64,000 nt of DNA from an uncultured Steroidobacter sp. (GTDB lineage: Bacteria; Pseudomonadota; Gammaproteobacteria; Steroidobacterales; Steroidobacteraceae), in assembly GCA_937864115.1 (NCBI GenBank), contig CALMII010000026.1, forward strand, positions 62,001 to 126,000, read 5' to 3'. Positions 34,377-44,350 of the stretch are shown in pieces; position 1 is the first letter of the stretch; each line of letters starts with the position of its first letter. A program made the position numbers and the translations under genes. Below the pieces are notes generated by a model. The model was given only the letters and a program-made list of their open reading frames with translations, ran no database searches and was not told the origin of the DNA.

Positions 34377-35527
34377 ACCGTCTCGGTGCCTTCGTACGTG
34401 ATCACGCTCTCGAGGTTGAGCGCGTGACGGATGGGCACGTACTCGACGCTGATGCCGGCGCCGCCGAGCAGGTCGCGCGCATCGCGTGCGACTTCGATGG
34501 CGGCGCGGGCGTTGTGCCACTTCGCGACTGAGACCTGCGTCGGCACCATCAGGCCCTGGTCCTTGAGTCGGCCGAGTTGCAGCGAGAGCAGTTGCGAGGT
34601 CGTGATCTTGCGCGCCATCTCGGCGAGACGGATCTGCACGGCCTGCGTCGCAGCGAGCGGCTTGCCGAAGAGCATGCGCGTCTTGGTGTAATCGATCACC
34701 TGCGAAAGACACGCCTGCGCCGCGCCGGTGACGCCCCAGCTGATGCCGTAGCGAGCCTGCGTCAGGCAGGACAGCGGGCCCTTCAGGCCGACGACGCCCG
34801 GCAGCACGTTTTCCTCCGGCACCACGACGTTGTCGAAGAACAGACCGGAAGTGACGGAGGCACGCAGACTCATCTTGTGTTTGACGATGCTGGTCGAGAA
34901 ACCCTTGAAGTCCTTCTCGACGAGAAAGCCGCGAATGCCCGCATCGGTCATGGCCCACACGACGGCGAGATCGGCGATGGCGCCGTTGGTGATCCACATT
35001 TTCGCGCCGTTCAGCACCCAATCCTTGCCCTGCTTTTTCGCGTACGTCTTCATGTTGGCCGGATCGGAGCCGCCGTGCGGTTCGGTGAGGCCGAAGCAGG
35101 CGATCACTTCGCCCTTCGCCATGCGCGGCAGCCAGCGCTGTTTCTGTTCTTCGCTGCCGAAGGCATAGATCGGATACATGCACAGGCTGGACTGCACGGA
35201 GACGAAGCTGCGCAGGCCGGAATCGCCGCGCTCGAGTTCCTGGCAGATGAGGCCGTATGACACGGCATTGAGGCCGGCGCAGCCGTAGCCCTGGATCGAG
35301 CTGCCGAGCAAGCCGAGTTCAGCGACGCCGGCGACGAGTTCACGCGGAAAGCGTTCGTGTTCGAAGCAGTCGCCGATGATCGGAATCACCTGGTCGTCGA
35401 CGTATTTCGCGACCGAGTCCTGGACCAGGCGTTCCTCTTCCGTGAGCATCGCGCGGACGTTGTAGAGATCGACCGGATTGAGATCGGCGGCGACGGACGG
35501 TGAGGCGTTCTGAGGCTTGGCGGACAT
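34328..35527 (-). CDS. gcdH: Glutaryl-CoA dehydrogenase (acyl-CoA dehydrogenase family)
   Basis: 399 residues. FAD/substrate motifs CFGLTEPHGGSDPANM and WITNGA, plus TQARYGISWGVTGAA and the catalytic Glu in ITYEGTETVHQLTVGRALTGI, fit GcdH, which oxidatively decarboxylates glutaryl-CoA to crotonyl-CoA in lysine/aromatic breakdown. AGGAGAA precedes the ATG. No CoA-transferase or regulator is adjacent, so it stands alone. Another acyl-CoA dehydrogenase specificity cannot be fully excluded. Confidence 0.88.
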   Translation of the reverse strand: MSAKPQNASPSVAADLNPVDLYNVRAMLTEEERLVQDSVAKYVDDQVIPIIGDCFEHERFPRELVAGVAELGLLGSSIQGYGCAGLNAVSYGLICQELERGDSGLRSFVSVQSSLCMYPIYAFGSEEQKQRWLPRMAKGEVIACFGLTEPHGGSDPANMKTYAKKQGKDWVLNGAKMWITNGAIADLAVVWAMTDAGIRGFLVEKDFKGFSTSIVKHKMSLRASVTSGLFFDNVVVPEENVLPGVVGLKGPLSCLTQARYGISWGVTGAAQACLSQVIDYTKTRMLFGKPLAATQAVQIRLAEMARKITTSQLLSLQLGRLKDQGLMVPTQVSVAKWHNARAAIEVARDARDLLGGAGISVEYVPIRHALNLESVITYEGTETVHQLTVGRALTGINAF

Positions 35528-35688
35528 GAGGGGTTCTCCTGCGGGCGCGCATGATAACCCGGTCGATTTCCGCTCGGGATGTTGCGTTGCAAGTAAGTGT
35601 CAGTGCTGCATGGCGAGTTCCGACCTTGTCGACTCGACCGCTTCCGGCGTAGCGTGCAGACGGCGGGATTCCTGGGAGAGGAACAGGC

Positions 35689-36156
35689 ATGCGAACGGTG
35701 AATCAATGGCTCGGCGAATACGGCGAAAGCCATCGCGATCCGACCAACAAGTTGCTGCACTGGATCTGCGTGCCGGCGATCGTCGTGAGTCTCGTGGGAA
35801 TGCTCTGGTCGCTGCCGGTGCCGGGGGCATTCAGAGAGATCTCGCCGCTGCTGAATTGGGGAACGCTACTGCTGGCCGCGGGTGTGCTGTATTACTTCGC
35901 GATGTCCTGGTCGCTGGCGCTGGGAATGATTCTGTTCGTCGGCGCCGTCATTCTCGCCATCCTGGGATTGCAACAACTGCCGTGGTCGCTGTGGGTGGTT
36001 TGCCTGATTCTGTTCGCCGCGGCCTGGGTCGGACAATTCATCGGTCATCATTACGAAGGCAGAAAGCCATCCTTCTTCAAGGATGTGCAATTCCTGATGA
36101 TCGGCCCGTTGTGGCTGCTCAGTTTCATCTATCGCCAGCTCGGCATCCGCTACTGA
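35689..36156 (+). CDS. Mpo1-like (DUF962) membrane protein
   Basis: 155 residues with four hydrophobic helices. It opens with WLGEYGESHRDPTNKLLHW, has QFIGHHYEGRKPSF in the second half, and ends in a conserved aromatic helix. These His-containing motifs define the DUF962/Mpo1 family, whose yeast member is an iron-dependent dioxygenase in 2-hydroxy fatty acid alpha-oxidation. Membrane location is clear; bacterial substrate unknown. GGGAGAGG ribosome site. Confidence 0.88.
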   Translation: MRTVNQWLGEYGESHRDPTNKLLHWICVPAIVVSLVGMLWSLPVPGAFREISPLLNWGTLLLAAGVLYYFAMSWSLALGMILFVGAVILAILGLQQLPWSLWVVCLILFAAAWVGQFIGHHYEGRKPSFFKDVQFLMIGPLWLLSFIYRQLGIRY

Positions 36157-36245
36157 GCCGGAACCTGCGGCCGCGCATCGAGTTCAGTGGGTATTCAGTG
36201 GTGCAGCCCGAGGCTGCACTTGTGTTCGTTGGTTAGGGAGTACTT

Positions 36246-36932
36246 ATGGAAAAATGTTTCGTGAATCGTTCGAAAATCGCATCGCTCAGCGTTGCGGTCG
36301 GACTGGTGGCCTTCGCGGCCGGCTGTACCACGGTCAATCCGTACACGCGCGAAGAGCAGACGAGCAAGGCGGCGAAAGGCGCCGGTATTGGCGCTGCGGC
36401 GGGCGCAGTCGTCGGCCTGCTGACCAAGGGCGACAAGCTCCAGAACGCGCTGATCGGTGCCGGCGTCGGTGCGATCGCGGGCGGCGGTGTCGGCTACTAC
36501 ATGGACGTGCAGGAAGCCAAGCTGCGCCAGAAGCTCGAAGGCACGGGTGTCAGCGTCACCCGCATGGGCGACAACATTACGCTGAACATGCCGAGCAGCA
36601 TCACGTTCGCCACCAACAGCTCCGATCTGAACGCGCAGTTCTACAACGCGCTCGACGGCGTCTCGATGGTGCTGAAGGAATACGAAAAGACGGTCGTCGA
36701 AGTGGCCGGTCACACCGACAGCACGGGCAGCGATCAGTACAACCAGGCGCTGTCCGAACGCCGTGCACAGTCGGTCGCGAGGTATCTCGGCAGTCATGGC
36801 GTGGTCAGCACGCGCCTGATCACCGTCGGCGCCGGCGAGGGTCATCCGGTGGCGTCGAACGACACCGAGCAGGGTCGTGCGGCGAATCGCCGCGTCGAAC
36901 TGACGATCGTCCCCGTCACCACGAAGGGCTGA
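36246..36932 (+). CDS. OmpA-family lipoprotein (YiaD-like)
   Basis: 228 residues. Lipobox FAAGC (Cys27), then a glycine-zipper membrane segment (GAGIGAAAGAVVGLL and LIGAGVGAIAGGGVGYY), then an OmpA C-terminal domain (about 115-225) with the peptidoglycan-binding stretch VAGHTDSTGSDQYNQALSER. It anchors the outer membrane to the wall. GGGAG precedes the ATG, and a strong terminator follows the stop. Confidence 0.92.
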   Translation: MEKCFVNRSKIASLSVAVGLVAFAAGCTTVNPYTREEQTSKAAKGAGIGAAAGAVVGLLTKGDKLQNALIGAGVGAIAGGGVGYYMDVQEAKLRQKLEGTGVSVTRMGDNITLNMPSSITFATNSSDLNAQFYNALDGVSMVLKEYEKTVVEVAGHTDSTGSDQYNQALSERRAQSVARYLGSHGVVSTRLITVGAGEGHPVASNDTEQGRAANRRVELTIVPVTTKG

Positions 36933-36942
36933 GGGCACCAAA

Positions 36943-36979
36943 AGAAAGGGCCGGCTCATCGCTGAGCCGGCCCTTTTTT
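36943..36979. terminator. Bidirectional intrinsic terminator between the OmpA-family gene and rpoH
   Basis: Stem AAAGGGCCGGCTCA/TGAGCCGGCCCTTT flanked by A on the left and T on the right, so it can serve both convergent genes. Confidence 0.9.
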
Positions 36980-37003
36980 CATTGCGTCTGTCGCCCGTCG
37001 GGC

Positions 37004-37882
37004 TTAAGCAGGTTCGGCGATCATGCCGCGCAGCTTCTTGATCGCATTCGCTTCGATCTGACGGATGCGCTCGGCCGACACGCCGTACTGATCGGCCAGT
37101 TCATGCAGCGTCGCCTTGTTGTCCGTCATCCAGCGGCTGCGCAGGATGTTCTGGCTGCGCTCATCCAGCGTTTCCAGCGCATTCGCCAGGCGATCCGAGG
37201 TGTCGTCGTCCCACTGTTCGCGTTCCACCGCGATCGACGGATCCGATTCCGGCGACGGCAGGTACGAAGACGGCGAGTACGAGCCTTCCTCATCGTCCGT
37301 ATCCGGCGCCGGATCGAACGACAGGTCGCGCGAACTCAGGCGTTGCTCCATGTCCGTCACTTCTTTCGGCGTCACGCCGAGTTCGGTGGCGATCGCCTGC
37401 GTCTCCGCACCCGACAGCCAGCCTAGGTTCTTCTTGGACTTGCGCAGGTTGAAGAACAGTTTGCGCTGCGCCTTGGTGGTGGCGATCTTCACCAGCCGCC
37501 AGTTGCGCAACACGTACTCGTGAATTTCCGCGCGGATCCAGTGCACGGCGAACGACACCAGCCGCACGCCGACGGTCGGGTCGAAACGCTTCACGGCCTT
37601 CATGAGACCGACGTTACCTTCCTGGATCAGGTCGCCGACGGGCAGGCCGTAGCCGCTGTAACCGCGGGCGATGTGAACGACGAAGCGCAGATGTGACAGC
37701 ACCAGTTCACGGGCAGCATCGAGGTCGCCCTGGTTCTGGAAGCGCGTCGCGAGCGCCAGCTCTTCTTCCCGGTTCAGCACCGGGACCCGCGACACCCGCT
37801 CGACGTACGCATCCAGGCTGCCGACGGGACCGGCAAGTACCAGATCAGTGTTCGAGCGAACAAGCGCGGTAGCGGTAGTCAT
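37004..37882 (-). CDS. rpoH: RNA polymerase sigma-32 factor RpoH
   Basis: 292 residues. Sigma region 2 has [20 protein letters not shown], the RpoH box reads [10 protein letters not shown], and region 4 ends with [19 protein letters not shown]. An acidic insert ([20 protein letters not shown]) separates regions 3 and 4. It directs heat-shock transcription. The start is supported by a GGAGGGGG ribosome site. It lies downstream of ftsX, the usual gammaproteobacterial position. Confidence 0.97.
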   Translation of the reverse strand: MTTATALVRSNTDLVLAGPVGSLDAYVERVSRVPVLNREEELALATRFQNQGDLDAARELVLSHLRFVVHIARGYSGYGLPVGDLIQEGNVGLMKAVKRFDPTVGVRLVSFAVHWIRAEIHEYVLRNWRLVKIATTKAQRKLFFNLRKSKKNLGWLSGAETQAIATELGVTPKEVTDMEQRLSSRDLSFDPAPDTDDEEGSYSPSSYLPSPESDPSIAVEREQWDDDTSDRLANALETLDERSQNILRSRWMTDNKATLHELADQYGVSAERIRQIEANAIKKLRGMIAEPA

Positions 37883-38064
37883 GTTGAAGATTCCCCCTCC
37901 TGATGTTCGGGTCCGAGTCTAGCAGTCGGGATATTGGAGTGCTAAAGCCCGGAATGGTTCGTGCCGGGTGGGGACGTTCGAGGCCATTGCAATGGCAATC
38001 AAATCATTGATTTTTATGTATTTATCGATTCATTCCAGCGCGGAATGAAGTTCATGACAGGAAG

Positions 38065-38979
38065 CTAGCTCGGCTCGATGTCCCGAAGGTGCCGGGAGGC
38101 AGCCACGTACGATCCCAACCAGCCCAGGACGACCCCGGCAGCGAGCAGGATCAGGGTCGGCTGCAACCCTAGGCCGGCGATCTGAAAGCCACTGCCGTAG
38201 AGCCCGGCGATCCGGTTGATCGGCTCCCGCAGCGCGCCGACCACCACGGCCGTCAGCAGCCAGGCAATGAGCGCACCGCCCACGCCGTACCAGACGCCGC
38301 TGTAGAGGAAGGGACGACGCACGAAGGCATCGCTGCCGCCGACCAGCTTGGTGACCTCGATCTCGGCCCGCCTGTTCTGGATATCCAGGCGAATGGTATT
38401 GCCGACGATGGCCATGACGCCGATGGCCAGGAAGGCAGCCGTCAGAACGACCGCGCGACGTACCGCCTCCAGGATCGCCTGCAACCGGTTCACCCACGCG
38501 GTGTCGAGCTGGACCATTTCCACCGATGGCTCACCCCGGATGTCGGCTGCCAGTTCTTCGAGATGGGTCGCCGTCGCGTACTCGCCCTTGGGATGCACGA
38601 TCAGCGAGTGGGGCAGCGGATTGCTGGTCAGCGCATCGATGGCCGGCCCGAAGCCGGAATCGCGGCGGAAGTCCTTCAGCGCTTCATCGGCGGTGAGCAC
38701 TTTCACGTCAGCGACATCGCGCCGCTTGCGCAGCTTGTCCGCGATGCGCTGGACCTCATCGACCGACGTCGGAATCTTCGCGTACACGGACAGATCGACG
38801 GCGCGATTCCAGTTGCCGGTCGCCGTCTGCGCGTTGGCGATCAACAGATGCAGACACGCCGGCAGCGCCAGCGCGATGCCGATGACCAGCGTCGTGAGCA
38901 GGGTCGCGAGCTTGTGCTGCGACAGCCGGCCGAGTGCACCGACCGATGTCTGCAGATGACGAGTCAGCCAGGCGCCCAT
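38065..38979 (-). CDS. ftsX: Cell division protein FtsX
   Basis: 304 residues with four membrane helices and a periplasmic loop after the first (about 60-175). It opens with WLTRHLQTSVGALGRLSQH and ends in the FtsX permease-like region (MAIVGNTIRLDIQNRRAEIEV). With FtsE it activates cell-wall amidases at the septum. Only one base separates its ATG from the ftsE stop. Confidence 0.96.
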   Translation of the reverse strand: MGAWLTRHLQTSVGALGRLSQHKLATLLTTLVIGIALALPACLHLLIANAQTATGNWNRAVDLSVYAKIPTSVDEVQRIADKLRKRRDVADVKVLTADEALKDFRRDSGFGPAIDALTSNPLPHSLIVHPKGEYATATHLEELAADIRGEPSVEMVQLDTAWVNRLQAILEAVRRAVVLTAAFLAIGVMAIVGNTIRLDIQNRRAEIEVTKLVGGSDAFVRRPFLYSGVWYGVGGALIAWLLTAVVVGALREPINRIAGLYGSGFQIAGLGLQPTLILLAAGVVLGWLGSYVAASRHLRDIEPS

Positions 38980-38980
38980 G

Positions 38981-39688
38981 TCAGCGCTTCTCCATCAGCG
39001 TCGCCGGATCGAGCAGCTTTTCCGTGGCCGCCACGCCTTCCTGAATGCGCCCGCCCTCCAGCCGGATGCGACGCACCGGAAACTGCTCCAGCAGATACAG
39101 ATCGTGGCTGGCGATCAGCACCGTGACGCCGACTTCGTTGAAGCGGCGAAAGATGCTCATCACTTCCAGCGACAGGTCGGGATCGAGATTTCCCGTCGGC
39201 TCGTCGGCGATCAGGATCGGCGGCTTGCTGACGACGGCGCGCGCGATACCCACGCGCTGCTGTTCGCCGGTCGACAGTTCGAGCGGACGGCTCTGTTCGC
39301 GCCCGAGCAAGCCCACCTGATCGAGCGACGCACGCACGCGCTTGCCGATTTCCTTCGCGCCCACGCCGGCGATGATGAGCGGCAGCGCGACGTTGTCGAA
39401 AATCGTCCGGTCGTGCAGCAGTTTGTGATCCTGGAACACCACGCCGATCTGGCGGCGATAGTGAGGAATTTTCGAGCGCGGCACCGAGTTGACGTTCTGG
39501 CCGTTCACGACCAGCTGGCCCCGGGTCGGCCGCTCGATCAGCGCAATCAGCTTGAGCAGGCTGGACTTGCCCGCGCCCGAGTGACCCGTCAGGAACGCGA
39601 TCTCGCCGCTGGCCAGTTCCAGCGACAGGTCGCTCAGCGCCTCGCGTCCATTCGGATAGCGTTTAAAGACGTGGTCGAAACGGATCAT
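38981..39688 (-). CDS. ftsE: Cell division ATP-binding protein FtsE
   Basis: 235 residues. Walker A GHSGAGKSS, signature LSTGEQQRVGIARA, Walker [12 protein letters not shown]; the family opening MIRFDHVFKRYPNG is intact. It overlaps the ftsY stop by ATGA, and ftsX follows after one base, giving the classic ftsY-ftsE-ftsX operon. Confidence 0.97.
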   Translation of the reverse strand: MIRFDHVFKRYPNGREALSDLSLELASGEIAFLTGHSGAGKSSLLKLIALIERPTRGQLVVNGQNVNSVPRSKIPHYRRQIGVVFQDHKLLHDRTIFDNVALPLIIAGVGAKEIGKRVRASLDQVGLLGREQSRPLELSTGEQQRVGIARAVVSKPPILIADEPTGNLDPDLSLEVMSIFRRFNEVGVTVLIASHDLYLLEQFPVRRIRLEGGRIQEGVAATEKLLDPATLMEKR

Positions 39689-40662
39689 TCTTGCTCTTTG
39701 CGTTTCAACAGCGAGTCCACGAAATCCTCGGGATCAAACTCGTCGAAGTCCTCGGCGCTCTCGCCGGTACCGATGAAGCGGATCGGCAGCTGCAGTTCGC
39801 TCGCGAGCGCAAACACGATACCGCCCTTGGCCGTGCCGTCGAGCTTGGTCAGCACGACACCCGTGACGCCGAGCGCTTCGTTGAACAGCCGCGCCTGCTG
39901 TAACGCATTCTGCCCCTGACTGGCATCGAGCACGAGCAGCACTTCGTGCGGCGCGCGCGGATCGACCCGGCCGATCACGCGCTTCACCTTCTTCAGTTCT
40001 TCCATCAGGTTCGACTGCGTGTGCAACCGGCCGGCGGTGTCTGCCAGCAGTACATCGATGCCGCGCGCCTTCGCCGACTGGATGGCGTCGAAGGCCACCG
40101 CCGCAGGATCGGTGCCGGCGGCCTGTGCGATCACGGGCACCGCATTGCGCTCGCCCCAGATCTGCAGTTGTTCGACAGCCGCGGCACGAAACGTATCGCC
40201 TGCCGCAAGCATGACCTTGAGACCGTGATCCTTCATGCGCCGCGCGAGCTTGCCGATCGAAGTCGTCTTGCCCGCGCCGTTGACGCCGACCACCAGGATC
40301 GCGAACGGCTTGACCGACTGATCGATCACCAGCGGAACCGCCGCCGGCTTCACGACGGCGAGCAATGAGGCGCGCAACGCTTTCAGCAGGGCGTCGAGAT
40401 CTCCCAGTTCCTTGCGCGCGACCTGCTTGCGCAGACCCGAAAGAATCCTTTCCGTGGTTTCAACACCGACATCTGCCGTGATGAGCCGCGTCTCCAGTTC
40501 ATCGAGCACGTTGTCATCGATGCGTCCGCCGGGGATGAGATTGGCGAGATCGTAAGTCAGCCACGAATCGCCGCGATTGAGGCGGGCGCGCAGGCGCTGG
40601 AACAGTCCGGGCTTGTCCTTGTCGGTGCCGTTCTCGGAAGTCTTCGATTTGAAACCAAACAT
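39685..40662 (-). CDS. ftsY: Signal recognition particle receptor FtsY
   Basis: 325 residues: a short N-terminal region, then the helical N domain and the GTPase G domain (GVNGAGKTTSIGKLA, AAGDTFRAAAVEQLQ, DTAGRLHTQSNLM, TKLDGTAKGG). The acidic A domain of E. coli FtsY is nearly absent, as in many other bacteria. ATG 40662 (MFGFKSK) is chosen; a longer frame upstream would run into the rsmD promoter region. First gene of the ftsYEX group. Confidence 0.96.
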   Translation of the reverse strand: MFGFKSKTSENGTDKDKPGLFQRLRARLNRGDSWLTYDLANLIPGGRIDDNVLDELETRLITADVGVETTERILSGLRKQVARKELGDLDALLKALRASLLAVVKPAAVPLVIDQSVKPFAILVVGVNGAGKTTSIGKLARRMKDHGLKVMLAAGDTFRAAAVEQLQIWGERNAVPVIAQAAGTDPAAVAFDAIQSAKARGIDVLLADTAGRLHTQSNLMEELKKVKRVIGRVDPRAPHEVLLVLDASQGQNALQQARLFNEALGVTGVVLTKLDGTAKGGIVFALASELQLPIRFIGTGESAEDFDEFDPEDFVDSLLKRKEQE

Positions 40663-40752
40663 CTGCGGAAAGAATCGCCGATCGGGTGGGGCAGCGGATT
40701 CTAGCAGTACCGCCCGGACGTTCAGACCGCGTCGGGTATGCTTTGCGCCGCC

Positions 40753-41370
40753 ATGAGCCGCCCCCCTGGAAAATCCGCTCGCACGAAGACCGGCAAGCCG
40801 CTGCCGAACCGGTTGAGGATCATCGGCGGGCGCTGGCGCAGCGTGCCGATCACCTTCCCAGCCATCGAGGCGGTGCGCCCGTCCCCCGATCGCGTACGCG
40901 AAACGCTCTTCAACTGGCTGCAGCCGGTGATCGTCGGTTCGCGCTGCCTCGATCTGTTTGCGGGCAGCGGCGCATTGGGGCTCGAAGCCTTGTCGCGCGG
41001 CGCGTCCAGTGTCGACTTCGTCGACAGCGAGCCCGCGATCGGGCGGCATATTGCGGCGACGCTCGAAAAGCTGTGTGCCACGGGCGGCACTGCGCATGTG
41101 TCAGATGCGCTGCGCTTTCTGGACCGCAGTCCGCAGCCATTCGACATCGTCTTTCTCGACCCGCCATACGCGTCCGATCTCCTTGCGGCAGTCTGCAACA
41201 AGCTTGCTGCCGGCTGGCTCGCGCCGGACGCTTATATCTATCTCGAATGTCCCGCCGATCGCGGCCTGCCGGCGCTGCCGGCCAACTGGTCAGTGCATCG
41301 CACGAAGCAGGCGGGACAAGTGGGCTATCATCTGCTGCGCGCACACTCTGCTGAAAAAGGTGACTCATGA
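40753..41370 (+). CDS. rsmD: 16S rRNA (guanine966-N2)-methyltransferase RsmD
   Basis: About 205 residues. [26 protein letters not shown], the SAM loop [18 protein letters not shown] and the catalytic VFLDPPY are all diagnostic. It methylates G966 of 16S rRNA. ATG 40753 is preferred; ATG 40738 would add five residues. It is divergent from ftsY and its stop overlaps coaD by ATGA. Confidence 0.95.
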   Translation: MSRPPGKSARTKTGKPLPNRLRIIGGRWRSVPITFPAIEAVRPSPDRVRETLFNWLQPVIVGSRCLDLFAGSGALGLEALSRGASSVDFVDSEPAIGRHIAATLEKLCATGGTAHVSDALRFLDRSPQPFDIVFLDPPYASDLLAAVCNKLAAGWLAPDAYIYLECPADRGLPALPANWSVHRTKQAGQVGYHLLRAHSAEKGDS

Positions 41371-41858
41371 CCGGCGCCATGTATCCGGGCACGTTCGATC
41401 CCATTACCAATGGTCATTACGATCTGGTGCGGCGTGCCGCCGATATTTTCGAGCGCGTGGTCGTGGCCATCGCGGCGAATCCCGGCAAGGCGCCGCTGTT
41501 TCCGCTGGAGGAACGCGTCAGTCTGGCGCGGACGGTGCTCGCTGACATTCCCAACGTCGAAGTCACCGGCTACGCCGGCCTCACGGTGGACTTCGCGCGC
41601 CAACACGGCTTGCGAGTCGTGGTTCGTGGCCTGCGTGCCGTCTCCGACTTCGAGTTCGAATTCCAGCTCGCGACCATGAGCCGGCATCTGACGGACAAGG
41701 TCGACTATGTCTTCCTGACGCCGACCGAGCAGTTCAATTTCATTTCTTCCACGCTGGTGCGCGAGATCGCGAGCCTCGGCGGCAATGTTGCGAAATTCGT
41801 TCACCCCGCCGTCGAGGCGGCGCTGAAGGAGGCGTGGGCGAAAAGGAAGAAGGGATAG
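41367..41858 (+). CDS. coaD: Phosphopantetheine adenylyltransferase CoaD
   Basis: 163 residues. [12 protein letters not shown] (nucleotidyl-transfer motif), then [14 protein letters not shown] and the C-terminal [17 protein letters not shown] are hallmarks. Fourth step of CoA synthesis. Coupled to rsmD. CoaBC, which makes its substrate's precursor, is 4 kb downstream. Confidence 0.97.
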   Translation: MTGAMYPGTFDPITNGHYDLVRRAADIFERVVVAIAANPGKAPLFPLEERVSLARTVLADIPNVEVTGYAGLTVDFARQHGLRVVVRGLRAVSDFEFEFQLATMSRHLTDKVDYVFLTPTEQFNFISSTLVREIASLGGNVAKFVHPAVEAALKEAWAKRKKG

Positions 41859-41882
41859 CCGGCATCCGCGTCGACTGGCCCG

Positions 41883-42698
41883 CTAGTTCTGACACGTTGG
41901 GCAGTAGTAAGTCGAGCGCTGCCCCTGCACGATCTGCCGGATCGGCGTCCTGCACACCCGGCACGGTTCTCCGCCGCGTTCGTAGACGAACAGCTTCTGA
42001 CGGAAGTAACCCGGCATGCCTTCCGGGTTCACGTAATCGCGCAGGGTCGTGCCGCCTTCGCGGATCGCGGCCCGCAGTACCTTGCGAATCGCTTTCACCA
42101 GGCGGGGAAACTCGTCGCTGCGCACGCGCGCGGCACTGCGTTGCGGCCGGATGCCGGCATGAAACAGGGCTTCGCTCGCATAGATGTTGCCGACGCCCAC
42201 CACCCGTTGACTGTTCATCAGCAGCTGCTTGATCGCGACCTTGCGTCCGCTGGCGACGCGCGCCAGATACGCAGCGTCGAAATCGTCCGAGAGCGGCTCC
42301 GGCGCCAGCAGGCGCAGCAACGGGTGCGTCAGCGGATCGTCCTCGGTCCATAGCAGGCTGCCGAAGCGGCGCGGATCGTTGTAGCGCAGGCACTGGCCGG
42401 TCTCGAGCACGATGTCGACGTGATCGTGCGGCAGCACCGGCGTGCCGGCCGGCATCACCCGCAGACTGCCCGACATCCCCAGGTGCAGGATCATCGAGCC
42501 GCGCTCCAGATCGAACAGCAGATACTTCGCGCGCCGACGCAGTTGCTGCACGCGTTGGCCCGCCGCCAGCGCCGGCAGCTCATCCGGTATGCGCCAGCGC
42601 AGGCGCGGCTCGCGCACGACGATCCGGTCGATCACTCGCGCCGTCACCGCGGGCTCGATGCCGCGGCGCGTCGTTTCCACTTCGGGTAGTTCGGGCAT
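41883..42698 (-). CDS. mutM: Formamidopyrimidine-DNA glycosylase MutM
   Basis: 271 residues. MPELPEVETTRRG supplies the catalytic Pro/Glu, and the C-terminal zinc finger is CRVC...YYCPTCQ. It removes 8-oxoguanine and opened purines. Convergent with coaD; a REP-like pair lies just upstream of its start. Confidence 0.97.
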   Translation of the reverse strand: MPELPEVETTRRGIEPAVTARVIDRIVVREPRLRWRIPDELPALAAGQRVQQLRRRAKYLLFDLERGSMILHLGMSGSLRVMPAGTPVLPHDHVDIVLETGQCLRYNDPRRFGSLLWTEDDPLTHPLLRLLAPEPLSDDFDAAYLARVASGRKVAIKQLLMNSQRVVGVGNIYASEALFHAGIRPQRSAARVRSDEFPRLVKAIRKVLRAAIREGGTTLRDYVNPEGMPGYFRQKLFVYERGGEPCRVCRTPIRQIVQGQRSTYYCPTCQN

Positions 42699-42711
42699 GG
42701 TCCATCTTTCT

Positions 42712-42764
42712 GTAGGTCAGGCTTTAGCCTGACATTCTCAGGCCGGCTGAAGCCGGCCCCACAG
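42712..42764. repeat. REP-like inverted pair, copy F (mixed subtypes)
   Basis: AT-subtype unit 42712-42733 (loop-proximal C to T change) facing GC-subtype unit 42741-42764, upstream of mutM and of the desA promoter. Confidence 0.9.
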
Positions 42765-42968
42765 GCAAAGCGAATCCCGGCATGGTCGGCGCTTGAAGCC
42801 GGTGAGATCGCCGTCACAGTATGGAATGAGCGTCCGGGCGGTTGCCCGACCTTCTGTGCGGTGCAGGGATTCGCTCATTTGTGGGGTCAGGGGGCCTCCG
42901 TTATAGTCCGCGCCTCCTACGTCTTATGTCCCGCGAATCCATCTTCGCGTCCTTGTCAGGGGTACACA

Positions 42969-44147
42969 GTGAACCTGGATTTTCTCTACGGAATTCTGAA
43001 TCTTAGCTTCTGGGAATACGTCCTCGTGACCTTCGTGATGATCCAGGTCACGTTCATGGGCGTCACGTTGTACCTGCATCGCGATGCCACCCATCGCAGC
43101 CTCGATCTGCACCCCGCGCTGCGGCATTTTTTCCGCTTCTGGCTGTGGATGAGTTCGGGCATCGTCACCCGCGAATGGGTGGCTGTGCATCGCAAGCATC
43201 ACGCGAAGTGCGAGACGAAGGACGATCCGCACAGCCCCGTCATCCATGGCCTCAAGAAGGTGCTGCTCGAAGGCGCCGAGCTGTACCAGGCCGAAGCACG
43301 CAATCCGGAAACCACGGACAAGTTCGGTCGCGGCACGCCCGATGACTGGATGGAACGCAACGTCTATCTGAAGCACCGCAACTGGGGCATCGTGCTGATG
43401 GTCGTCATCGACCTGCTCCTGTTCGGCGTGCCGGGCATCATCATCCTTGCTGCGCAGATGCTGGCGAATCCGCTGATGGCGGCGGGCGTCATCAACGGCA
43501 TCGGCCACTACTACGGCTATCGCAATTTCGAGTGCCCGGATGCGGCGCGCAACGTGATGCCGTGGGGCTTCCTCGTCGCCGGCGAGGAGCTGCACAACAA
43601 TCATCATGCCTTCCCGAGCTCGGCGAAGTTCTCGATCCATCGCTGGGAATTCGACATCGGCTGGCTCTACATCCGCGTGTTCCAGACGCTGGGCCTGGCG
43701 AAGGTGATCCGCGTCGCGCCCGAGCCGGCGCGCGTCGAACCGCGCAGCCACATCGATCTGGAAACCGTGCGCGCCGTGATCGTCAACCGCATGCACGTGC
43801 TGCGCGAATACACCCGCAACGTCACGGTGCCGGTGTTCCGCGAGCAGCTCGCCGCCGCAAGCGGTCAGCTGACGCGCCGCGTGAAGAAGCTGCTGGTGCG
43901 CGAGCCGGTGCTGCTCGACCAGGCAGCGCAGTCCAAGCTCAAGGAAGTGCTGGCGAACAATCATGCGCTGCAGACGGTGCACGAGTTCCGCGAACGCCTG
44001 CGTGTGCTGTGGAACGGCTCGAACATGAGCAACGAATCGCTGCTGGCGCATCTGAAGGAATGGATCGCGCAGGCCGAAGCCAGCCGCATCAAGGTGCTGC
44101 AGGATTTCGCCGCGAGCCTGCGTGGCTACGCGATGCAGCCGGCCTGA
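42969..44147 (+). CDS. desA: Delta-9 fatty acid desaturase DesA
   Basis: 392 residues. Three histidine boxes, HRDATHR, HRKHH and HNNHH, form the di-iron site of membrane desaturases; hydrophobic pairs lie around them. A helical C-terminal extension of about 130 residues matches Pseudomonas DesA. It desaturates phospholipid acyl chains in the inner membrane. GTG 42969 behind AGGGG is the likely start, since homology begins there; the longer frame has unrelated residues. Confidence 0.92.
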   Translation: MNLDFLYGILNLSFWEYVLVTFVMIQVTFMGVTLYLHRDATHRSLDLHPALRHFFRFWLWMSSGIVTREWVAVHRKHHAKCETKDDPHSPVIHGLKKVLLEGAELYQAEARNPETTDKFGRGTPDDWMERNVYLKHRNWGIVLMVVIDLLLFGVPGIIILAAQMLANPLMAAGVINGIGHYYGYRNFECPDAARNVMPWGFLVAGEELHNNHHAFPSSAKFSIHRWEFDIGWLYIRVFQTLGLAKVIRVAPEPARVEPRSHIDLETVRAVIVNRMHVLREYTRNVTVPVFREQLAAASGQLTRRVKKLLVREPVLLDQAAQSKLKEVLANNHALQTVHEFRERLRVLWNGSNMSNESLLAHLKEWIAQAEASRIKVLQDFAASLRGYAMQPA

Positions 44148-44174
44148 CGTTCGGGTCGACTCGAGGGCTCGATA

Positions 44175-44203
44175 GAGAACCCGCCTCAAGGCGGGTTTTC
44201 TTT
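44175..44203 (+). terminator. Intrinsic terminator of desA
   Basis: Stem AACCCGCCT-CA-AGGCGGGTT followed by TTCTTT. Confidence 0.9.
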
Positions 44204-44214
44204 GTCCTCTTCCT

Positions 44215-44268
44215 GTAGGTCAGGCTTTAGCCTGACACCGAAGAGGCCGGCTGAAGCCGGCCCCACAG
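44215..44268. repeat. REP-like inverted pair, copy G (mixed subtypes)
   Basis: AT-subtype unit 44215-44236 facing GC-subtype unit 44245-44268, placed between the terminators of desA and the rpmB-rpmG operon. Confidence 0.9.
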
Positions 44269-44285
44269 GGGAGAAGGAAATCCCG

Positions 44286-44319
44286 AAAAAAAAAGCCCGC
44301 CAGAGGCGGGCTTTTTCTC
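44286..44319 (-). terminator. Intrinsic terminator of rpmB-rpmG
   Basis: Stem AAGCCCGCC/GGCGGGCTT with an A-run on the left that reads as a U-tract on the minus strand. Confidence 0.92.
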
Positions 44320-44350
44320 GATCTCGGTGCCGCCGTTTCCGGCCGGACAC

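Noticed and set aside
36246..36932. The OmpA-family lipoprotein as the PdsO member of the sortase system
   Set aside because: Its glycine-zipper and OmpA layout is that of ordinary YiaD-type proteins, and it is separated from pdsR by two unrelated genes.
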